This document shows positions 48,196-57,846 of a DNA stretch of 64,000 nt, piece after piece (the first letter of the stretch is position 1; every line of letters begins with the position of its first letter). The notes beneath the pieces are model-generated. The model was not told the DNA's origin. It worked only from the letters and a program-made list of their open reading frames with translations, and searched no databases. This DNA is from Streptococcus mitis (GTDB lineage Bacteria; Bacillota; Bacilli; Lactobacillales; Streptococcaceae): assembly GCF_001281025.1 (NCBI RefSeq), contig NZ_CP012646.1:463001-527000 (forward strand). The letters are read 5' to 3'. The position numbers and the translations under genes were made by a program.

Positions 48196-48212
48196 TATAG
48201 TTTTAAACTATA
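48196..48212. promoter_or_regulatory. MET-box operator upstream of metQ
   Basis: TATAGTTTTAAACTATA is a perfect 17-bp palindrome around a central base and matches the streptococcal MET-box TATAGTTTNAAACTATA bound by the LysR-type methionine regulator (MtaR/MetR group). The symmetry extends two more bases on each side. It lies 84 bases before metQ, so the methionine-uptake operon is probably activated under methionine shortage. Confidence 0.88.
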
Positions 48213-48294
48213 TATCTGATTATCTAATAACAATTTGTGAAATCAAACAAATTGTGAGATACTAGTACGGTATTATTTTTAAGGAGAAAGAATC

Positions 48295-49149
48295 ATGAAA
48301 ATCAAAAAATGGCTTGGTGTAGCAGCTCTTGCTACAGTCGCAGGTTTGGCTCTTGTCGCTTGCGGAAACTCAGAAAAGAAAGCAGATAATGCAACAACTA
48401 TCAAAATCGCAACTGTTAACCGTAGCGGTTCTGAAGAAGCTCGTTGGGATAAAGTTCAAGAATTAGTTAAAAAAGACGGTATTACTTTGGAATTTACAGA
48501 GTTCACAGACTACTCACAACCAAATAAGGCAACTGCTGATGGAGAAGTAGACTTGAACGCTTTCCAACACTATAACTTCTTGAACAACTGGAACAAAGAA
48601 AACGGGAAAGACCTTGTAGCGATTGCAGATACTTACATCTCTCCAATTCGCCTTTACTCAGGTTTGAATGGAAGTGACAACAAGTACACTAAAGTAGAAG
48701 ACATCCCAGCAAACGGAGAAATCGCTGTACCAAACGATGCTACAAACGAAAGCCGTGCGCTTTACTTGCTTCAATCAGCTGGTTTGATTAAATTGGATGT
48801 TTCAGGAACTGCTCTTGCAACAGTTGCTAACATCAAAGAAAATCCAAAGAACTTGAAAATTACTGAATTGGATGCTAGCCAAACAGCTCGTTCATTGTCA
48901 TCAGTTGACGCTGCCGTTGTAAACAATACCTTCGTTACAGAAGCAAAATTGGACTACAAGAAAGCACTTTTCAAAGAACAAGCTGATGAAAATTCAAAAC
49001 AATGGTACAACATCATCGTTGCGAAAAAAGATTGGGAAACATCACCTAAGGCTGATGCTATCAAGAAAGTGATCGCAGCTTACCACACAGATGACGTGAA
49101 AAAAGTTATCGAAGAAACATCAGACGGTTTGGATCAACCAGTTTGGTAA
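48295..49149 (+). CDS. metQ: Methionine-binding lipoprotein
   Basis: A 284-residue NlpA/MetQ-family lipoprotein. The lipobox LALVAC puts the lipidated Cys at residue 23. The mature part carries FTDYSQPNKATADGEVDLNA and LYSGLNGSDNKYTKVEDIP as in MetQ proteins. It should bind methionine for the MetN-MetI transporter encoded just downstream. A MET-box lies in its upstream region. A hairpin with a weak T tail separates it from the M20 peptidase gene. Confidence 0.93.
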   Translation: MKIKKWLGVAALATVAGLALVACGNSEKKADNATTIKIATVNRSGSEEARWDKVQELVKKDGITLEFTEFTDYSQPNKATADGEVDLNAFQHYNFLNNWNKENGKDLVAIADTYISPIRLYSGLNGSDNKYTKVEDIPANGEIAVPNDATNESRALYLLQSAGLIKLDVSGTALATVANIKENPKNLKITELDASQTARSLSSVDAAVVNNTFVTEAKLDYKKALFKEQADENSKQWYNIIVAKKDWETSPKADAIKKVIAAYHTDDVKKVIEETSDGLDQPVW

Positions 49150-49160
49150 TAAGAAACAGG

Positions 49161-49194
49161 GAGGTGGGAGAGAAAATTCCACCTCTTGCTTTTG
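49161..49194 (+). terminator. Hairpin after metQ
   Basis: GAGGTGG pairs with CCACCTC, followed by TTGCTTTTG. The T tail is poor, so partial read-through into the peptidase and metNI is likely. Confidence 0.55.
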
Positions 49195-49248
49195 TATAGA
49201 GCATGGATTGTAAAGAAGACTATAGGTTCATAGAAAGGTAGAGAGAAT

Positions 49249-50622
49249 ATGGTTTTTCCTAGCGAACAAGAACAGATTGAAAAATTTGAAAAGGATCATG
49301 TGGCCCAGCATTATTTTGAGGTTTTGCGTACCTTGATTTCTAAGAAGTCGGTCTTTGCCCAACAGGTGGGGCTCAAAGAAGTTGCTAACTATCTGGGTGA
49401 GATTTTCAAACGTGTTGGGGCTGAAGTGGAGATTGATGAGACTTATACGGCTCCCTTTGTCATGGCGCATTTCAAGAGTTCGCGTCCAGATGCTAAGACT
49501 CTGATTTTCTATAACCACTATGACACTGTGCCAGCGGATGGGGATCAGATCTGGACAGAGGATCCCTTTACTCTTTCAGTGCGCAATGGCTTCATGTATG
49601 GGCGTGGGGTTGACGATGATAAGGGTCATATCACAGCTCGTTTGAGTGCTTTGAGAAAATACATGCAGCACCATGATGATTTGCCTGTCAATATCAGTTT
49701 TATCATGGAGGGAGCGGAGGAATCCGCTTCGACAGACCTAGATAAGTATCTGGAAAAGCACGCTGATAAACTCCGTGGAGCAGATTTGTTAGTTTGGGAA
49801 CAAGGAACCAAAAATGCTTTGGAACAGCTGGAAATTTCTGGTGGAAATAAGGGGATTGTGACCTTTGATGCCAAGGTAAAAAGTGCGGATGTCGATATCC
49901 ACTCTAGTTATGGTGGGGTTGTGGAATCAGCTCCTTGGTATCTCCTCCAAGCCTTACAGTCTCTTCGCGCTGCAGATGGCCGTATCTTGGTTGAAGGCTT
50001 ATACGAAGAAGTGCAAGAACCAAATGAACGGGAATTGGCCTTGGTGGATACTTACGCCCAACGAAATCCAGGGGAAATCAGCCAGATTTATGGTTTGGAA
50101 TTGCCTCTCTTGCAAGAGGACCGCGCAGCCTTTCTAAAACGTTTCTTTTTTGAACCTGCTCTCAATATCGAAGGGATTCAGTCAGGTTACCAAGGACAAG
50201 GGGTTAAAACGATTTTGCCAGCAGAAGCCAGTGCTAAGCTAGAGGTTCGTTTGGTTCCTGGTCTAGAACCGCATGATGTTCTGGAAAAAATTCGGAAACA
50301 GCTAGACAAAAATGGCTTTGATAAGGTAGAATTATACTATACCTTGGGAGAGATGAGCTATCGAAGTGATATGAGCGCGCCAGCCATTCTCAATGTAATC
50401 GAGTTGGCCAAGAAATTCTATCCACAGGGCGTTTCAGTCTTGCCGACAACAGCAGGGACAGGCCCTATGCATACGGTCTTTGATGCCCTAGAGGTGCCAA
50501 TGGTGGCCTTCGGTCTAGGAAATGCCAATAGCCGAGACCACGGTGGAGATGAGAACGTGCGAATCGCCGATTACTATACCCATATTGAATTAGTAGAGGA
50601 GCTGATTAGAAGCTATGAGTAG
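49249..50622 (+). CDS. M20 family metallopeptidase (dipeptidase-like)
   Basis: A 457-residue zinc-dependent peptidase. Metal-binding motifs are [12 protein letters not shown] (His near residue 88), [11 protein letters not shown] and EGAEESAST; the dimerisation domain lies in the middle. M20 enzymes of this type cleave dipeptides or deacylate amino acids. The gene lies between metQ and metN and overlaps metN by 8 bases, so it is part of the methionine operon and may release methionine from peptides or modified forms; this is inferred. Equivalent to pneumococcal SP_0150. Confidence 0.88.
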   Translation: MVFPSEQEQIEKFEKDHVAQHYFEVLRTLISKKSVFAQQVGLKEVANYLGEIFKRVGAEVEIDETYTAPFVMAHFKSSRPDAKTLIFYNHYDTVPADGDQIWTEDPFTLSVRNGFMYGRGVDDDKGHITARLSALRKYMQHHDDLPVNISFIMEGAEESASTDLDKYLEKHADKLRGADLLVWEQGTKNALEQLEISGGNKGIVTFDAKVKSADVDIHSSYGGVVESAPWYLLQALQSLRAADGRILVEGLYEEVQEPNERELALVDTYAQRNPGEISQIYGLELPLLQEDRAAFLKRFFFEPALNIEGIQSGYQGQGVKTILPAEASAKLEVRLVPGLEPHDVLEKIRKQLDKNGFDKVELYYTLGEMSYRSDMSAPAILNVIELAKKFYPQGVSVLPTTAGTGPMHTVFDALEVPMVAFGLGNANSRDHGGDENVRIADYYTHIELVEELIRSYE

Positions 50623-51676
50623 AGACATTATCAAGTTAGATCAGATCGATGTGACTTTTCACCAAAAGAAGAGAACCATCACAGCGGTCAAGGATGTGAC
50701 CATTCACATCCAAGAAGGGGATATTTACGGAATTGTTGGATATTCTGGAGCAGGGAAATCAACCCTTGTACGGGTGATTAACCTCTTGCAAAAACCATCT
50801 GCAGGGAAAATTACCATTGACGACGATGTGATTTTTGATGGTAAGGTGACCTTGACGGCAGAGCAGTTGCGTCGTAAACGTCAAGATATCGGGATGATTT
50901 TCCAGCATTTTAACCTGATGAGTCAGAAGACTGCAGAGGAGAATGTAGCCTTTGCCCTTAAACACTCTGGACTCAGCAAGGAAGAAAAGAAGGCTAAAGT
51001 AGCTAAGTTGTTGGACTTGGTTGGCTTGGCAGACCGTGCTGAAAACTACCCTTCACAACTATCTGGAGGGCAAAAACAGCGTGTAGCCATTGCGCGTGCC
51101 TTGGCAAATGATCCAAAAATCTTGATTTCAGACGAGTCAACTTCTGCCCTTGACCCTAAGACAACCAAGCAGATTTTGGCCTTGTTGCAAGATTTGAACC
51201 AAAAATTAGGCTTAACTGTTGTCTTGATTACCCATGAAATGCAGATTGTCAAAGATATTGCCAATCGTGTGGCAGTTATGCAGGATGGTCATTTGATTGA
51301 GGAGGGCAGTGTCCTTGAAATCTTCTCAGATCCTAAACAACCTTTGACTCAAGATTTTATCTCAACAGCCACAGGTATTGACGAAGCCATGGTCAAAATC
51401 GAGAAGCAAGAAATCGTGCAACATTTGTCTGAAAACAGTCTTTTGGTGCAACTCAAGTACGCTGGAGCTTCAACAGACGAGCCACTTTTGAATGAATTGT
51501 ACAAGCATTACCAAGTAACGGCTAATATCCTCTATGGAAATATTGAAATCCTCGATGGCACTCCTGTAGGAGAATTGGTTGTGGTCTTGTCAGGTGAAAA
51601 AACAGCGCTAGCAGGTGCCCAAGAAGCCATTCGTCAAGCAGGCGTACAACTAAAAGTATTGAAGGGAGGACAGTAA
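50615..51676 (+). CDS. metN: Methionine ABC transporter ATPase
   Basis: A 353-residue ATPase. Walker A is GYSGAGKST near residue 43, the signature is [12 protein letters not shown] and Walker B is [14 protein letters not shown]-terminal NIL regulatory domain (about residues 270-350) is present, the domain that senses intracellular methionine and inhibits the transporter. It overlaps the peptidase gene by 8 bases and precedes metI by one base. Confidence 0.95.
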   Translation: MSRDIIKLDQIDVTFHQKKRTITAVKDVTIHIQEGDIYGIVGYSGAGKSTLVRVINLLQKPSAGKITIDDDVIFDGKVTLTAEQLRRKRQDIGMIFQHFNLMSQKTAEENVAFALKHSGLSKEEKKAKVAKLLDLVGLADRAENYPSQLSGGQKQRVAIARALANDPKILISDESTSALDPKTTKQILALLQDLNQKLGLTVVLITHEMQIVKDIANRVAVMQDGHLIEEGSVLEIFSDPKQPLTQDFISTATGIDEAMVKIEKQEIVQHLSENSLLVQLKYAGASTDEPLLNELYKHYQVTANILYGNIEILDGTPVGELVVVLSGEKTALAGAQEAIRQAGVQLKVLKGGQ

Positions 51677-51677
51677 G

Positions 51678-52370
51678 ATGGAATCATTGATTCAAACCTA
51701 TTTACCAAATGTCTATAAAATGGGCTGGGCTGGTCAAGCAGGCTGGGGGACAGCCATCTACCTAACTCTTTATATGACAGTTCTTTCCTTCATCATCGGA
51801 GGCTTCTTGGGGCTAGTAGCAGGTCTCTTCCTTGTCTTGACAGCGCCAGGTGGTGTTTTAGAGAATAAGGTTGTTTTCTGGATTCTAGACAAGATTACTT
51901 CTATTTTCCGTGCGGTTCCTTTTATCATTCTCTTGGCAATCTTGTCGCCACTGTCTCACTTGATTGTTAAGACTAGTATCGGGCCAAATGCAGCCCTTGT
52001 CCCACTTTCTTTTGCAGTCTTTGCCTTCTTTGCCCGTCAGGTGCAGGTTGTCTTAGCTGAATTGGATGGTGGTGTTATTGAGGCGGCTCAAGCGAGCGGA
52101 GCGACATTCTGGGATATCGTAGGTGTTTACCTATCAGAAGGTCTTCCAGATTTGATCCGTGTGACGACTGTGACCTTAATTTCCCTTGTTGGGGAAACAG
52201 CTATGGCTGGTGCGGTTGGAGCTGGTGGTATCGGTAACGTGGCCATCGCTTATGGATTTAACCGCTACAATCACGATGTAACTATCTTGGCAACCATCAT
52301 TATCATTTTGATTATCTTTGCAATCCAATTCTTGGGAGATTTCCTGACTAAGAAATTGAGCCATAAATAA
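51678..52370 (+). CDS. metI: Methionine ABC transporter permease
   Basis: A 230-residue permease with about five membrane segments. The EAA loop is ELDGGVIEAAQASGATFWDI. The C-terminal TAMAGAVGAGGIGNVAIAYG is typical of MetI. It is the last gene of the metQ-M20-metN-metI operon, starting one base after metN. A terminator follows that also serves the convergent ECF gene. Confidence 0.95.
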   Translation: MESLIQTYLPNVYKMGWAGQAGWGTAIYLTLYMTVLSFIIGGFLGLVAGLFLVLTAPGGVLENKVVFWILDKITSIFRAVPFIILLAILSPLSHLIVKTSIGPNAALVPLSFAVFAFFARQVQVVLAELDGGVIEAAQASGATFWDIVGVYLSEGLPDLIRVTTVTLISLVGETAMAGAVGAGGIGNVAIAYGFNRYNHDVTILATIIIILIIFAIQFLGDFLTKKLSHK

Positions 52371-52394
52371 AAAAGAGCCGTGTGGCTCTTTTTT
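52369..52394. terminator. Bidirectional terminator between metI and the ECF gene
   Basis: AAAAAAGAGCC pairs with GGCTCTTTTTT around four bases; the A and T flanks fit both directions. Confidence 0.85.
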
Positions 52395-52399
52395 ATTGA

Positions 52400-52969
52400 T
52401 TAGATTTTCTGTGCAAATTTTTTACTCAAGGCTTGTCCAATTAAGGCCCCCACTAGGGCTCCGATGACAACACTAGCGATAAATAGAAGGATGGTTCCAG
52501 GATTTGGTGCGACCATGATACGGTCGATATATTCTTGGGATTTTCCTCTTGATAGAAGAGTAGCCATATAGGTTTGGGGGGCAATCCACATAAGTAGGAT
52601 TGGTCCTGATGTGCTAAAGGCAAAGAGAATAAAAGAAAGGAAATTCTTAGTTTGGTCCTTGTATTTTCCGAGGTTAGCTACTGCATCTGCTAGCAGGCCA
52701 CAGATAATTCCAGGAAGGAAGGCACCGGCACCGTGTTTAGTTCCCAAGAAAAAGAGGGCGATGACAAGGCCGATAGTGGTAATGGCTCCAAATCGCGGAA
52801 CTTTTGCGACTAGGATCATATAGACGCTACCGCCGACAAGGGCAGTAAAGGCAGGCGCATAAAACATGTTTCCAGCTTGGTCAAAGAGATTGCCCAAAAG
52901 GACACCAATCCCCATGCAGAGGAAGTAAAGAACTGCAAAAAGAAGTGTAGTTAAGATAGATTTTTTCAT
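52400..52969 (-). CDS. MptD-family ECF transporter S component
   Basis: A 189-residue membrane protein with about five to six segments, of the group of S components named MptD/Trep_Strep. Such proteins give substrate specificity to energy-coupling-factor importers that share the EcfA/EcfT module. The substrate is not known. It is a single gene on the reverse strand between metI and the yesL gene, with AGGAGACA upstream of its start. Confidence 0.78.
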   Translation of the reverse strand: MKKSILTTLLFAVLYFLCMGIGVLLGNLFDQAGNMFYAPAFTALVGGSVYMILVAKVPRFGAITTIGLVIALFFLGTKHGAGAFLPGIICGLLADAVANLGKYKDQTKNFLSFILFAFSTSGPILLMWIAPQTYMATLLSRGKSQEYIDRIMVAPNPGTILLFIASVVIGALVGALIGQALSKKFAQKI

Positions 52970-53047
52970 GAATTGTCTCCTGATAATTTTTTCACAATTC
53001 TCATTGTACCACGGTTTGGTGGGATTGTAAATGGATACTAGAAGTTT

Positions 53048-53074
53048 TTGAAAACGCTTGAAATATGATATAAT
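53048..53074 (+). promoter_or_regulatory. Promoter of the YesL-TCS operon with cre-like overlap
   Basis: TATAAT (53069-53074) is clear. TTGAAA (53048-53053) is a poor -35, 15 bases away. TTGAAAACGCTTGAA (53048-53062) matches cre at 14 of 15 positions, so CcpA could bind over the promoter. Confidence 0.45.
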
Positions 53075-53103
53075 AGTTTCATAGTTATTTTTAGGGGGAT
53101 ATC

Positions 53104-53718
53104 ATGGGGAGATTTTTAGACTTTGTCTTTAATCGTTTCTTTTTAGGGATGATTGCGACAGCCTTCTTTTGGCTATTAACCTTGGTGGGAGGGATTATCC
53201 TTGGTCTAGCACCGGCTAGTGCCACCTTGATGAGCCTATATGCAGAACATGGTTATAGCTTTCGGGAATACAGTTTGAAGGAGGCTTGGTCTCTTTACAA
53301 GCAAAATTTTGTCTCAAGCAACCTGATCTTTTATAGTTTTTTAGGCGTGGATCTAGTTTTAGTCTATGGCTTGTATCTCTTGGTGCAATTGCCTCATCAG
53401 ACTATTGTTCATTTGATTGCTACATTTTTGAATGTTCTAGTAGTTGCCTTGCTATTTTTGGCCTATACAGTGTCCTTGAAACTACAAGTTTATTTTGACT
53501 TATCCTATCGAAATAGTCTCAAACTATCCTTGATTGGCATTTTTATGAGTCTAGCAGCTGTGGCCAAGGTTCTCCTTGGGACAGTGCTACTTGTGGCAAT
53601 TGGCTACTATATGCCTGCTCTTCTCTTCTTTGTAGGAATTGGGATGTGGCATTTCTTTATCAGTGATATATTGGAACCGGTCTATGAAAGTATCCATGAA
53701 AAATTGGCGACAAAATAG
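53104..53718 (+). CDS. YesL family membrane protein
   Basis: A 204-residue protein with about five membrane segments. The N-terminal FFLGMIATAFFWLLTLVGG and LAPASATLMSLY are typical of the YesL (DUF624) family, often encoded beside YesM-YesN type two-component systems and carbohydrate importers. It starts after TAGGGGG, and the histidine kinase gene overlaps its 3-prime end. A role in sensing or transport of glycans is plausible but unproven. Confidence 0.87.
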   Translation: MGRFLDFVFNRFFLGMIATAFFWLLTLVGGIILGLAPASATLMSLYAEHGYSFREYSLKEAWSLYKQNFVSSNLIFYSFLGVDLVLVYGLYLLVQLPHQTIVHLIATFLNVLVVALLFLAYTVSLKLQVYFDLSYRNSLKLSLIGIFMSLAAVAKVLLGTVLLVAIGYYMPALLFFVGIGMWHFFISDILEPVYESIHEKLATK

Positions 53719-55366
53719 AATGAAGCAGTTTTGGCTACATACGCTTCTGAGAACCTACAGTTCAGTTATGATGATTATTATTGCGAGTTTTGCAATCTTA
53801 CTCTCTTACGCTGACTGGGATTCACGGGAAAAGGAAGCTCAAAGAGTAGCCCAGCGTGTAACCACTCGAACAGTCGATGAGGTGGAGTATTATTATCGGG
53901 AATCAGCCCAACTGGCGCAAGATTTAGTAGCCAATCAAGACCGGATACAAGGGGTTTATAAGTACTTTAGCTTGTCAACTTCTGAGTATTTTTATTGGCT
54001 GTTGGAGCATCAAGCAGCTTCGTCAACTTCTATTTCTCTGTATGAAAACATTGATGATCTTTATGTCCAAAATGACTCTATAACGGGTGTTGCAATCGTC
54101 TTACAGGATTTTAAAGAAGTTTATGTTTCAACAAGGGATAAAAGAAGTGGTCATGTCTTGCCTGCTGAGGCCTTTAAACCAGAGGCCAATAGTTTTGGCA
54201 TTCCAGTTCTGGACCCAGCAACGGATCAATCTATAGGAGTGATTTACATCTCCTTGGATCCAGAAGTCTTATATCATGCCATTGACAATACCCGAGGTCA
54301 TATCCCGATGGCTGTGACTGTGACATCACCATTTGATACGGAGATTTTTCATATTGGTGAGAGGGTCAATAGGGAACATGAGAACTGGTTTGTCGGTTTT
54401 ACCTCTCATGGATATCAGGTTCAGGTGGCAGTTCCTAAAAACTTTGTTTTACAAGGAACAGTGGCTAGCTCTGCTTTGATTGTGGGCTTGAGCCTTCTCT
54501 TTATTGTCATTCTCTATCTGACTTTGAGGAAGACTTTTGCTAATTATCAAAAGCAGGTAGTGGACCTGGTGGATTCCATCCAAGCTATTGCCAAAGGACA
54601 AGAAGGTCTTCGCATTGATACGCTTGAAAAGGATCAGGAATTGCTCTTAATCGCAGAGACCACCAATGATATGTTGGATCGATTGGAAAAGAATATCCAT
54701 GATATTTACCAGTTAGAACTCAGTCAAAAAGATGCCAATATGCGAGCCCTGCAGGCGCAAATCAATCCTCACTTCATGTACAATACTCTGGAGTTCTTGC
54801 GTATGTACGCAGTCATGCAGAGTCAAGATGAGTTGGCAGATATCATTTATGAATTCAGTAGTCTCTTGCGTAACAATATTTCCGACGAAAGAGAGACCCT
54901 TCTCAAACAGGAATTAGAATTTTGTCGTAAATACAGCTATCTCTGCATGGTTCGCTATCCCAAGTCCATTGCCTATGGTTTCAAGATAGACCCAGAGCTA
55001 GAGAATATGAAAATTCCTAAGTTTACCTTGCAACCGCTGGTAGAAAACTATTTCGCGCATGGTGTTGACCATAGACGGACAGATAATGTGATTAGTATCA
55101 AGGCTCTTAAACAGGATGGTTTTGTGGAAATTTTAGTGGTCGATAATGGCCGTGGTATGTCGGCTGAAAAACTGGCAAATATCCGAGAAAAATTAAGGCA
55201 GAGACATTTTGAACACCAAGCCAGTTACAGTGATCAAAAGCAGTCTATCGGGATTGTCAATGTACATGAGCGTTTTGTGCTCTATTTTGGGGACCGCTAT
55301 GCCATTACTATAGAGTCTGCGGAGCAAGCAGGTGTTCAGTATCGTATTACAATTCAAGATGAGTAG
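53696..55366 (+). CDS. YesM-type sensor histidine kinase (TCS07 kinase)
   Basis: A 556-residue kinase from this start. An N-terminal membrane segment and a large outside sensor domain (about residues 35-250) lead to a second membrane segment (about 255-278) and a HAMP-like linker. The phosphoacceptor His lies in ALQAQINPHFMYNTLEFLRM, and the ATP-binding VDNGRGMS follows. This layout is the LytS/YesM class often paired with AraC-type regulators. Starts at 53684 or 53720 are possible. The gene overlaps yesL by 23 bases. The pair corresponds to pneumococcal TCS07 (about SP_0155-0156), reported from memory to respond to host glycans. Confidence 0.88.
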   Translation: MKNWRQNRMKQFWLHTLLRTYSSVMMIIIASFAILLSYADWDSREKEAQRVAQRVTTRTVDEVEYYYRESAQLAQDLVANQDRIQGVYKYFSLSTSEYFYWLLEHQAASSTSISLYENIDDLYVQNDSITGVAIVLQDFKEVYVSTRDKRSGHVLPAEAFKPEANSFGIPVLDPATDQSIGVIYISLDPEVLYHAIDNTRGHIPMAVTVTSPFDTEIFHIGERVNREHENWFVGFTSHGYQVQVAVPKNFVLQGTVASSALIVGLSLLFIVILYLTLRKTFANYQKQVVDLVDSIQAIAKGQEGLRIDTLEKDQELLLIAETTNDMLDRLEKNIHDIYQLELSQKDANMRALQAQINPHFMYNTLEFLRMYAVMQSQDELADIIYEFSSLLRNNISDERETLLKQELEFCRKYSYLCMVRYPKSIAYGFKIDPELENMKIPKFTLQPLVENYFAHGVDHRRTDNVISIKALKQDGFVEILVVDNGRGMSAEKLANIREKLRQRHFEHQASYSDQKQSIGIVNVHERFVLYFGDRYAITIESAEQAGVQYRITIQDE

Positions 55367-55377
55367 AAAGGGAGAAA

Positions 55378-56664
55378 ATGTATAAAGTATTATTAGTAGA
55401 TGATGAGTACATGGTGACAGAAGGTCTGAAACGTTTGATTCCCTTTGATAAGTGGGATATGGAGGTCGTCGCAACAGCCAGTCATGCCGATGAAGCCCTA
55501 GAATATGTTCAGGAAAATCCTGTCGATGTGGTCATTTCCGATGTCAATATGCCCGACAAAACAGGGCTTGATATGATTCGGGAGATGAAAGAAATCTTAC
55601 CAGATGCAGCCTATATCCTGCTTTCAGGTTATCAGGAGTTTGATTATGTAAAAAGAGCAATGAACCTTAGTGTGGTGGACTATTTGGTTAAGCCTGTTGA
55701 TAAGGTAGAGTTGGGAAATCTGCTGGAGAAGATTGCAGGTCAGCTCGGCGAGAGAGGGAAGAAAAGTCAGACCCTCAGTCAAGATTTAGACGAGGCTGGG
55801 TTTGTTAGTTATCTAGGAGGTAAGGAGAATTGGTGGATAGGTCTATCCAAGGAAAAACAAGGCTCCTTCACCATTCCCTACTATGTATTGGGTCAAGACT
55901 GGCAGATTTTTATTTCTGATCAACCCCTAGATGGTTTAGTCGTTACTCCCTTTGAAGCTCCCTATCAAGAACACTTTGAACGCTGGAAGCTGAATGCTGA
56001 GAAAGCCCTCTTTTACGGCTCTGTAAATCTACAACAGTCTCAGAGTCTATTTACCTACTACGAACCGATTTATAGGGTTATCATTCAGGGGAATCTCAAT
56101 CAAATCGTAGAAGAGTTGAACCTCTTGGAGAAGGTGGTTCTTGAAAATACGCCGCGTGTTCCGATTACCAAACAGCTTTTTATCCAGTTTGTCATGGATG
56201 TCTTTCATTTGTTTGAACATCTCAAAGCTGATGATATGACGGACATTGTCAAAACCATTCATGCTATTCAATCATTCGATGAACTGGTTCCTTATATCAA
56301 GGAAACTCTGACCCGATTCTTTGGACAATACCGGATGAATGAAAATGTGGTTAGTGTGCTAGAAGTCATTGGGCGTGATTATCAGAAAGAACTTTCCCTC
56401 AAGGATATTAGTAAGGATCTCTTTATCAATCCTGTCTATCTAGGGCAGTTAATCAAGCGTGAAACCAATTCGACCTTCGCAGAATTACTAAACAAACAAC
56501 GCATTAAGGCCGCCCAACAGCTCTTGCTTTCAACCAGTGACAGCATCGAAGACATCTGTTATGCGGTTGGTTACAGTAACGTTGGATATTTCTATAAAGT
56601 TTTCCGAAAATTGTGCGGAAAATCGCCAAAAGCTTATCGAAAACAGGTAGAAACTACACTATAA
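55378..56664 (+). CDS. YesN-type response regulator, AraC family (TCS07 regulator)
   Basis: A 428-residue regulator. The receiver domain (residues 1-118) has the acidic pair VDDE, the phosphoacceptor Asp55 in VVISDVNMPD and the Lys of LVKPVDK. A middle region of unknown fold precedes a C-terminal AraC double helix-turn-helix (about residues 330-425; LSLKDISKDLFINPVYLGQL and ICYAVGYSNVGYFYKVFRK). It starts 11 bases after the kinase. By analogy with TCS07 it is a candidate activator of the N-glycan genes at the other end of this window. Confidence 0.9.
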   Translation: MYKVLLVDDEYMVTEGLKRLIPFDKWDMEVVATASHADEALEYVQENPVDVVISDVNMPDKTGLDMIREMKEILPDAAYILLSGYQEFDYVKRAMNLSVVDYLVKPVDKVELGNLLEKIAGQLGERGKKSQTLSQDLDEAGFVSYLGGKENWWIGLSKEKQGSFTIPYYVLGQDWQIFISDQPLDGLVVTPFEAPYQEHFERWKLNAEKALFYGSVNLQQSQSLFTYYEPIYRVIIQGNLNQIVEELNLLEKVVLENTPRVPITKQLFIQFVMDVFHLFEHLKADDMTDIVKTIHAIQSFDELVPYIKETLTRFFGQYRMNENVVSVLEVIGRDYQKELSLKDISKDLFINPVYLGQLIKRETNSTFAELLNKQRIKAAQQLLLSTSDSIEDICYAVGYSNVGYFYKVFRKLCGKSPKAYRKQVETTL

Positions 56665-56724
56665 TATTTGTATCCCTTTACAAAAAGTGCTATAATATCG
56701 ATAATAATATCAGGAGGTTCTATT

Positions 56725-57258
56725 ATGAAAAAGAAACCGATTTATCTATGGGTCTTGCTAATCTTGTCTGCTCTTATTTCAGCTACGTCTCTGTTTGAAC
56801 TTTTGAAGCCCTTACCTAGCAAAGAAGTCCTTCGTGCTGCTCAAAAACAAGTTGCAGGGGTCAGTGCTCAGCAGGTAGAAGATAGCATTAATTACAGCTA
56901 TAGAGTAGCAGAAGCATCTCATTCTATTTTTAATGTTGCCTTGATTGTGCTGTCTGCTATTTTAGTGGTAGTAGCTATTGTCTTCCTTGTTCGTAAGAAT
57001 TTGCAATATGCAAACTATACTTATGTTGGCTATGTTTTGTTAGCTATTATTGGTTCAATTTATACCTATGTGACTTTGCAAGACGCTGTGCAGTTGCTTC
57101 AAGATGAGACCATGCGTTTGACAATGAGTATTGGTTCAAAAGCTGTTAGCATTTTCTATATCGTCATCAATGTTCTCTTCCTAGCCCTTGTCTTCTACAA
57201 GATATGGCGCCAGCAAAAAGCCTTGGCAGAAGAAGAGGAAACAGAAGAACTTGCCTAA
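56725..57258 (+). CDS. Membrane protein of unknown function
   Basis: A 177-residue protein. An N-terminal membrane segment (about residues 7-24) is followed by an outside stretch of about 55 residues (VLRAAQKQVAGVSAQQVEDS) and three further segments, ending in an acidic EEEETEELA tail. No known motif was recognised. The ATG follows CAGGAGG; the longer frame to 56668 runs through the promoter (TTGTAT at 56668-56673 and TATAAT at 56691-56696, 17 bases apart). It has its own promoter and terminator. Position matches pneumococcal SP_0157. Confidence 0.7.
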   Translation: MKKKPIYLWVLLILSALISATSLFELLKPLPSKEVLRAAQKQVAGVSAQQVEDSINYSYRVAEASHSIFNVALIVLSAILVVVAIVFLVRKNLQYANYTYVGYVLLAIIGSIYTYVTLQDAVQLLQDETMRLTMSIGSKAVSIFYIVINVLFLALVFYKIWRQQKALAEEEETEELA

Positions 57259-57270
57259 GTATTGACAAAA

Positions 57271-57306
57271 AACAACTATCAAGATACAATCTTGGTAGTT
57301 GTTTTT
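57271..57306 (+). terminator. Intrinsic terminator upstream of nrdI
   Basis: AACAACTATCAAGAT pairs with ATCTTGGTAGTTGTT (one G-T pair) followed by TTTTC. Confidence 0.85.
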
Positions 57307-57335
57307 CGATTAAAAATAAAATCATGGAGGTACAT

Positions 57336-57800
57336 ATGAAGACAATTTCTTTAGTTTATATCAGTTTGAGTGGCAATACTGAGAGTTTTGTGACCCGCTT
57401 GAAAGACTATCTCTTGTCCCAGTACGAGGGAATTGAGGTTCAAAAGATTCATATCAAGGATTTGGTTAAGGACGGCCAAGATTTTTATGAAATGGAGCAT
57501 CCCTATGTCGCTTTTTTGCCGACCTACCTGGAAGGTGGGAATGGCGTAGATAATGGAGATGTCGAGATTTTGACAACACCAGTGGGGGATTTTATCGCCT
57601 ATGGAGACAATGCTAGTAAGTGTTTTGGCGTGGTTGGCTCAGGAAATCGTAACTTTAATAATCAATACTGCCTGACAGCCAAGCAATACAGTCAACGTTT
57701 TGGTTTCCCTGTATTGGCTGACTTTGAAATGCGAGGCATGCTGGAAGATATCAAACGTGTCGCAGCTATTATCGCAGATTTGTATGAGTTGGAAAGTTGA
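57336..57800 (+). CDS. nrdI: Flavodoxin-like protein NrdI
   Basis: A 154-residue flavodoxin. VYISLSGNTESFVTRL is the FMN phosphate-binding loop and GVVGSGNRNFNNQYC is the NrdI signature. NrdI supplies the oxidant that loads the manganese-tyrosyl radical cofactor of class Ib ribonucleotide reductase (NrdE-NrdF), whose genes are not in this window. ATG 57336 follows ATGGAGG; the longer frame starts inside the preceding gene. A weak hairpin overlaps its stop. Confidence 0.92.
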   Translation: MKTISLVYISLSGNTESFVTRLKDYLLSQYEGIEVQKIHIKDLVKDGQDFYEMEHPYVAFLPTYLEGGNGVDNGDVEILTTPVGDFIAYGDNASKCFGVVGSGNRNFNNQYCLTAKQYSQRFGFPVLADFEMRGMLEDIKRVAAIIADLYELES

Positions 57801-57846
57801 GCTTAGGCTTGACTTTTTATTATTCCAAGTGGTTTTATCAGCACTC

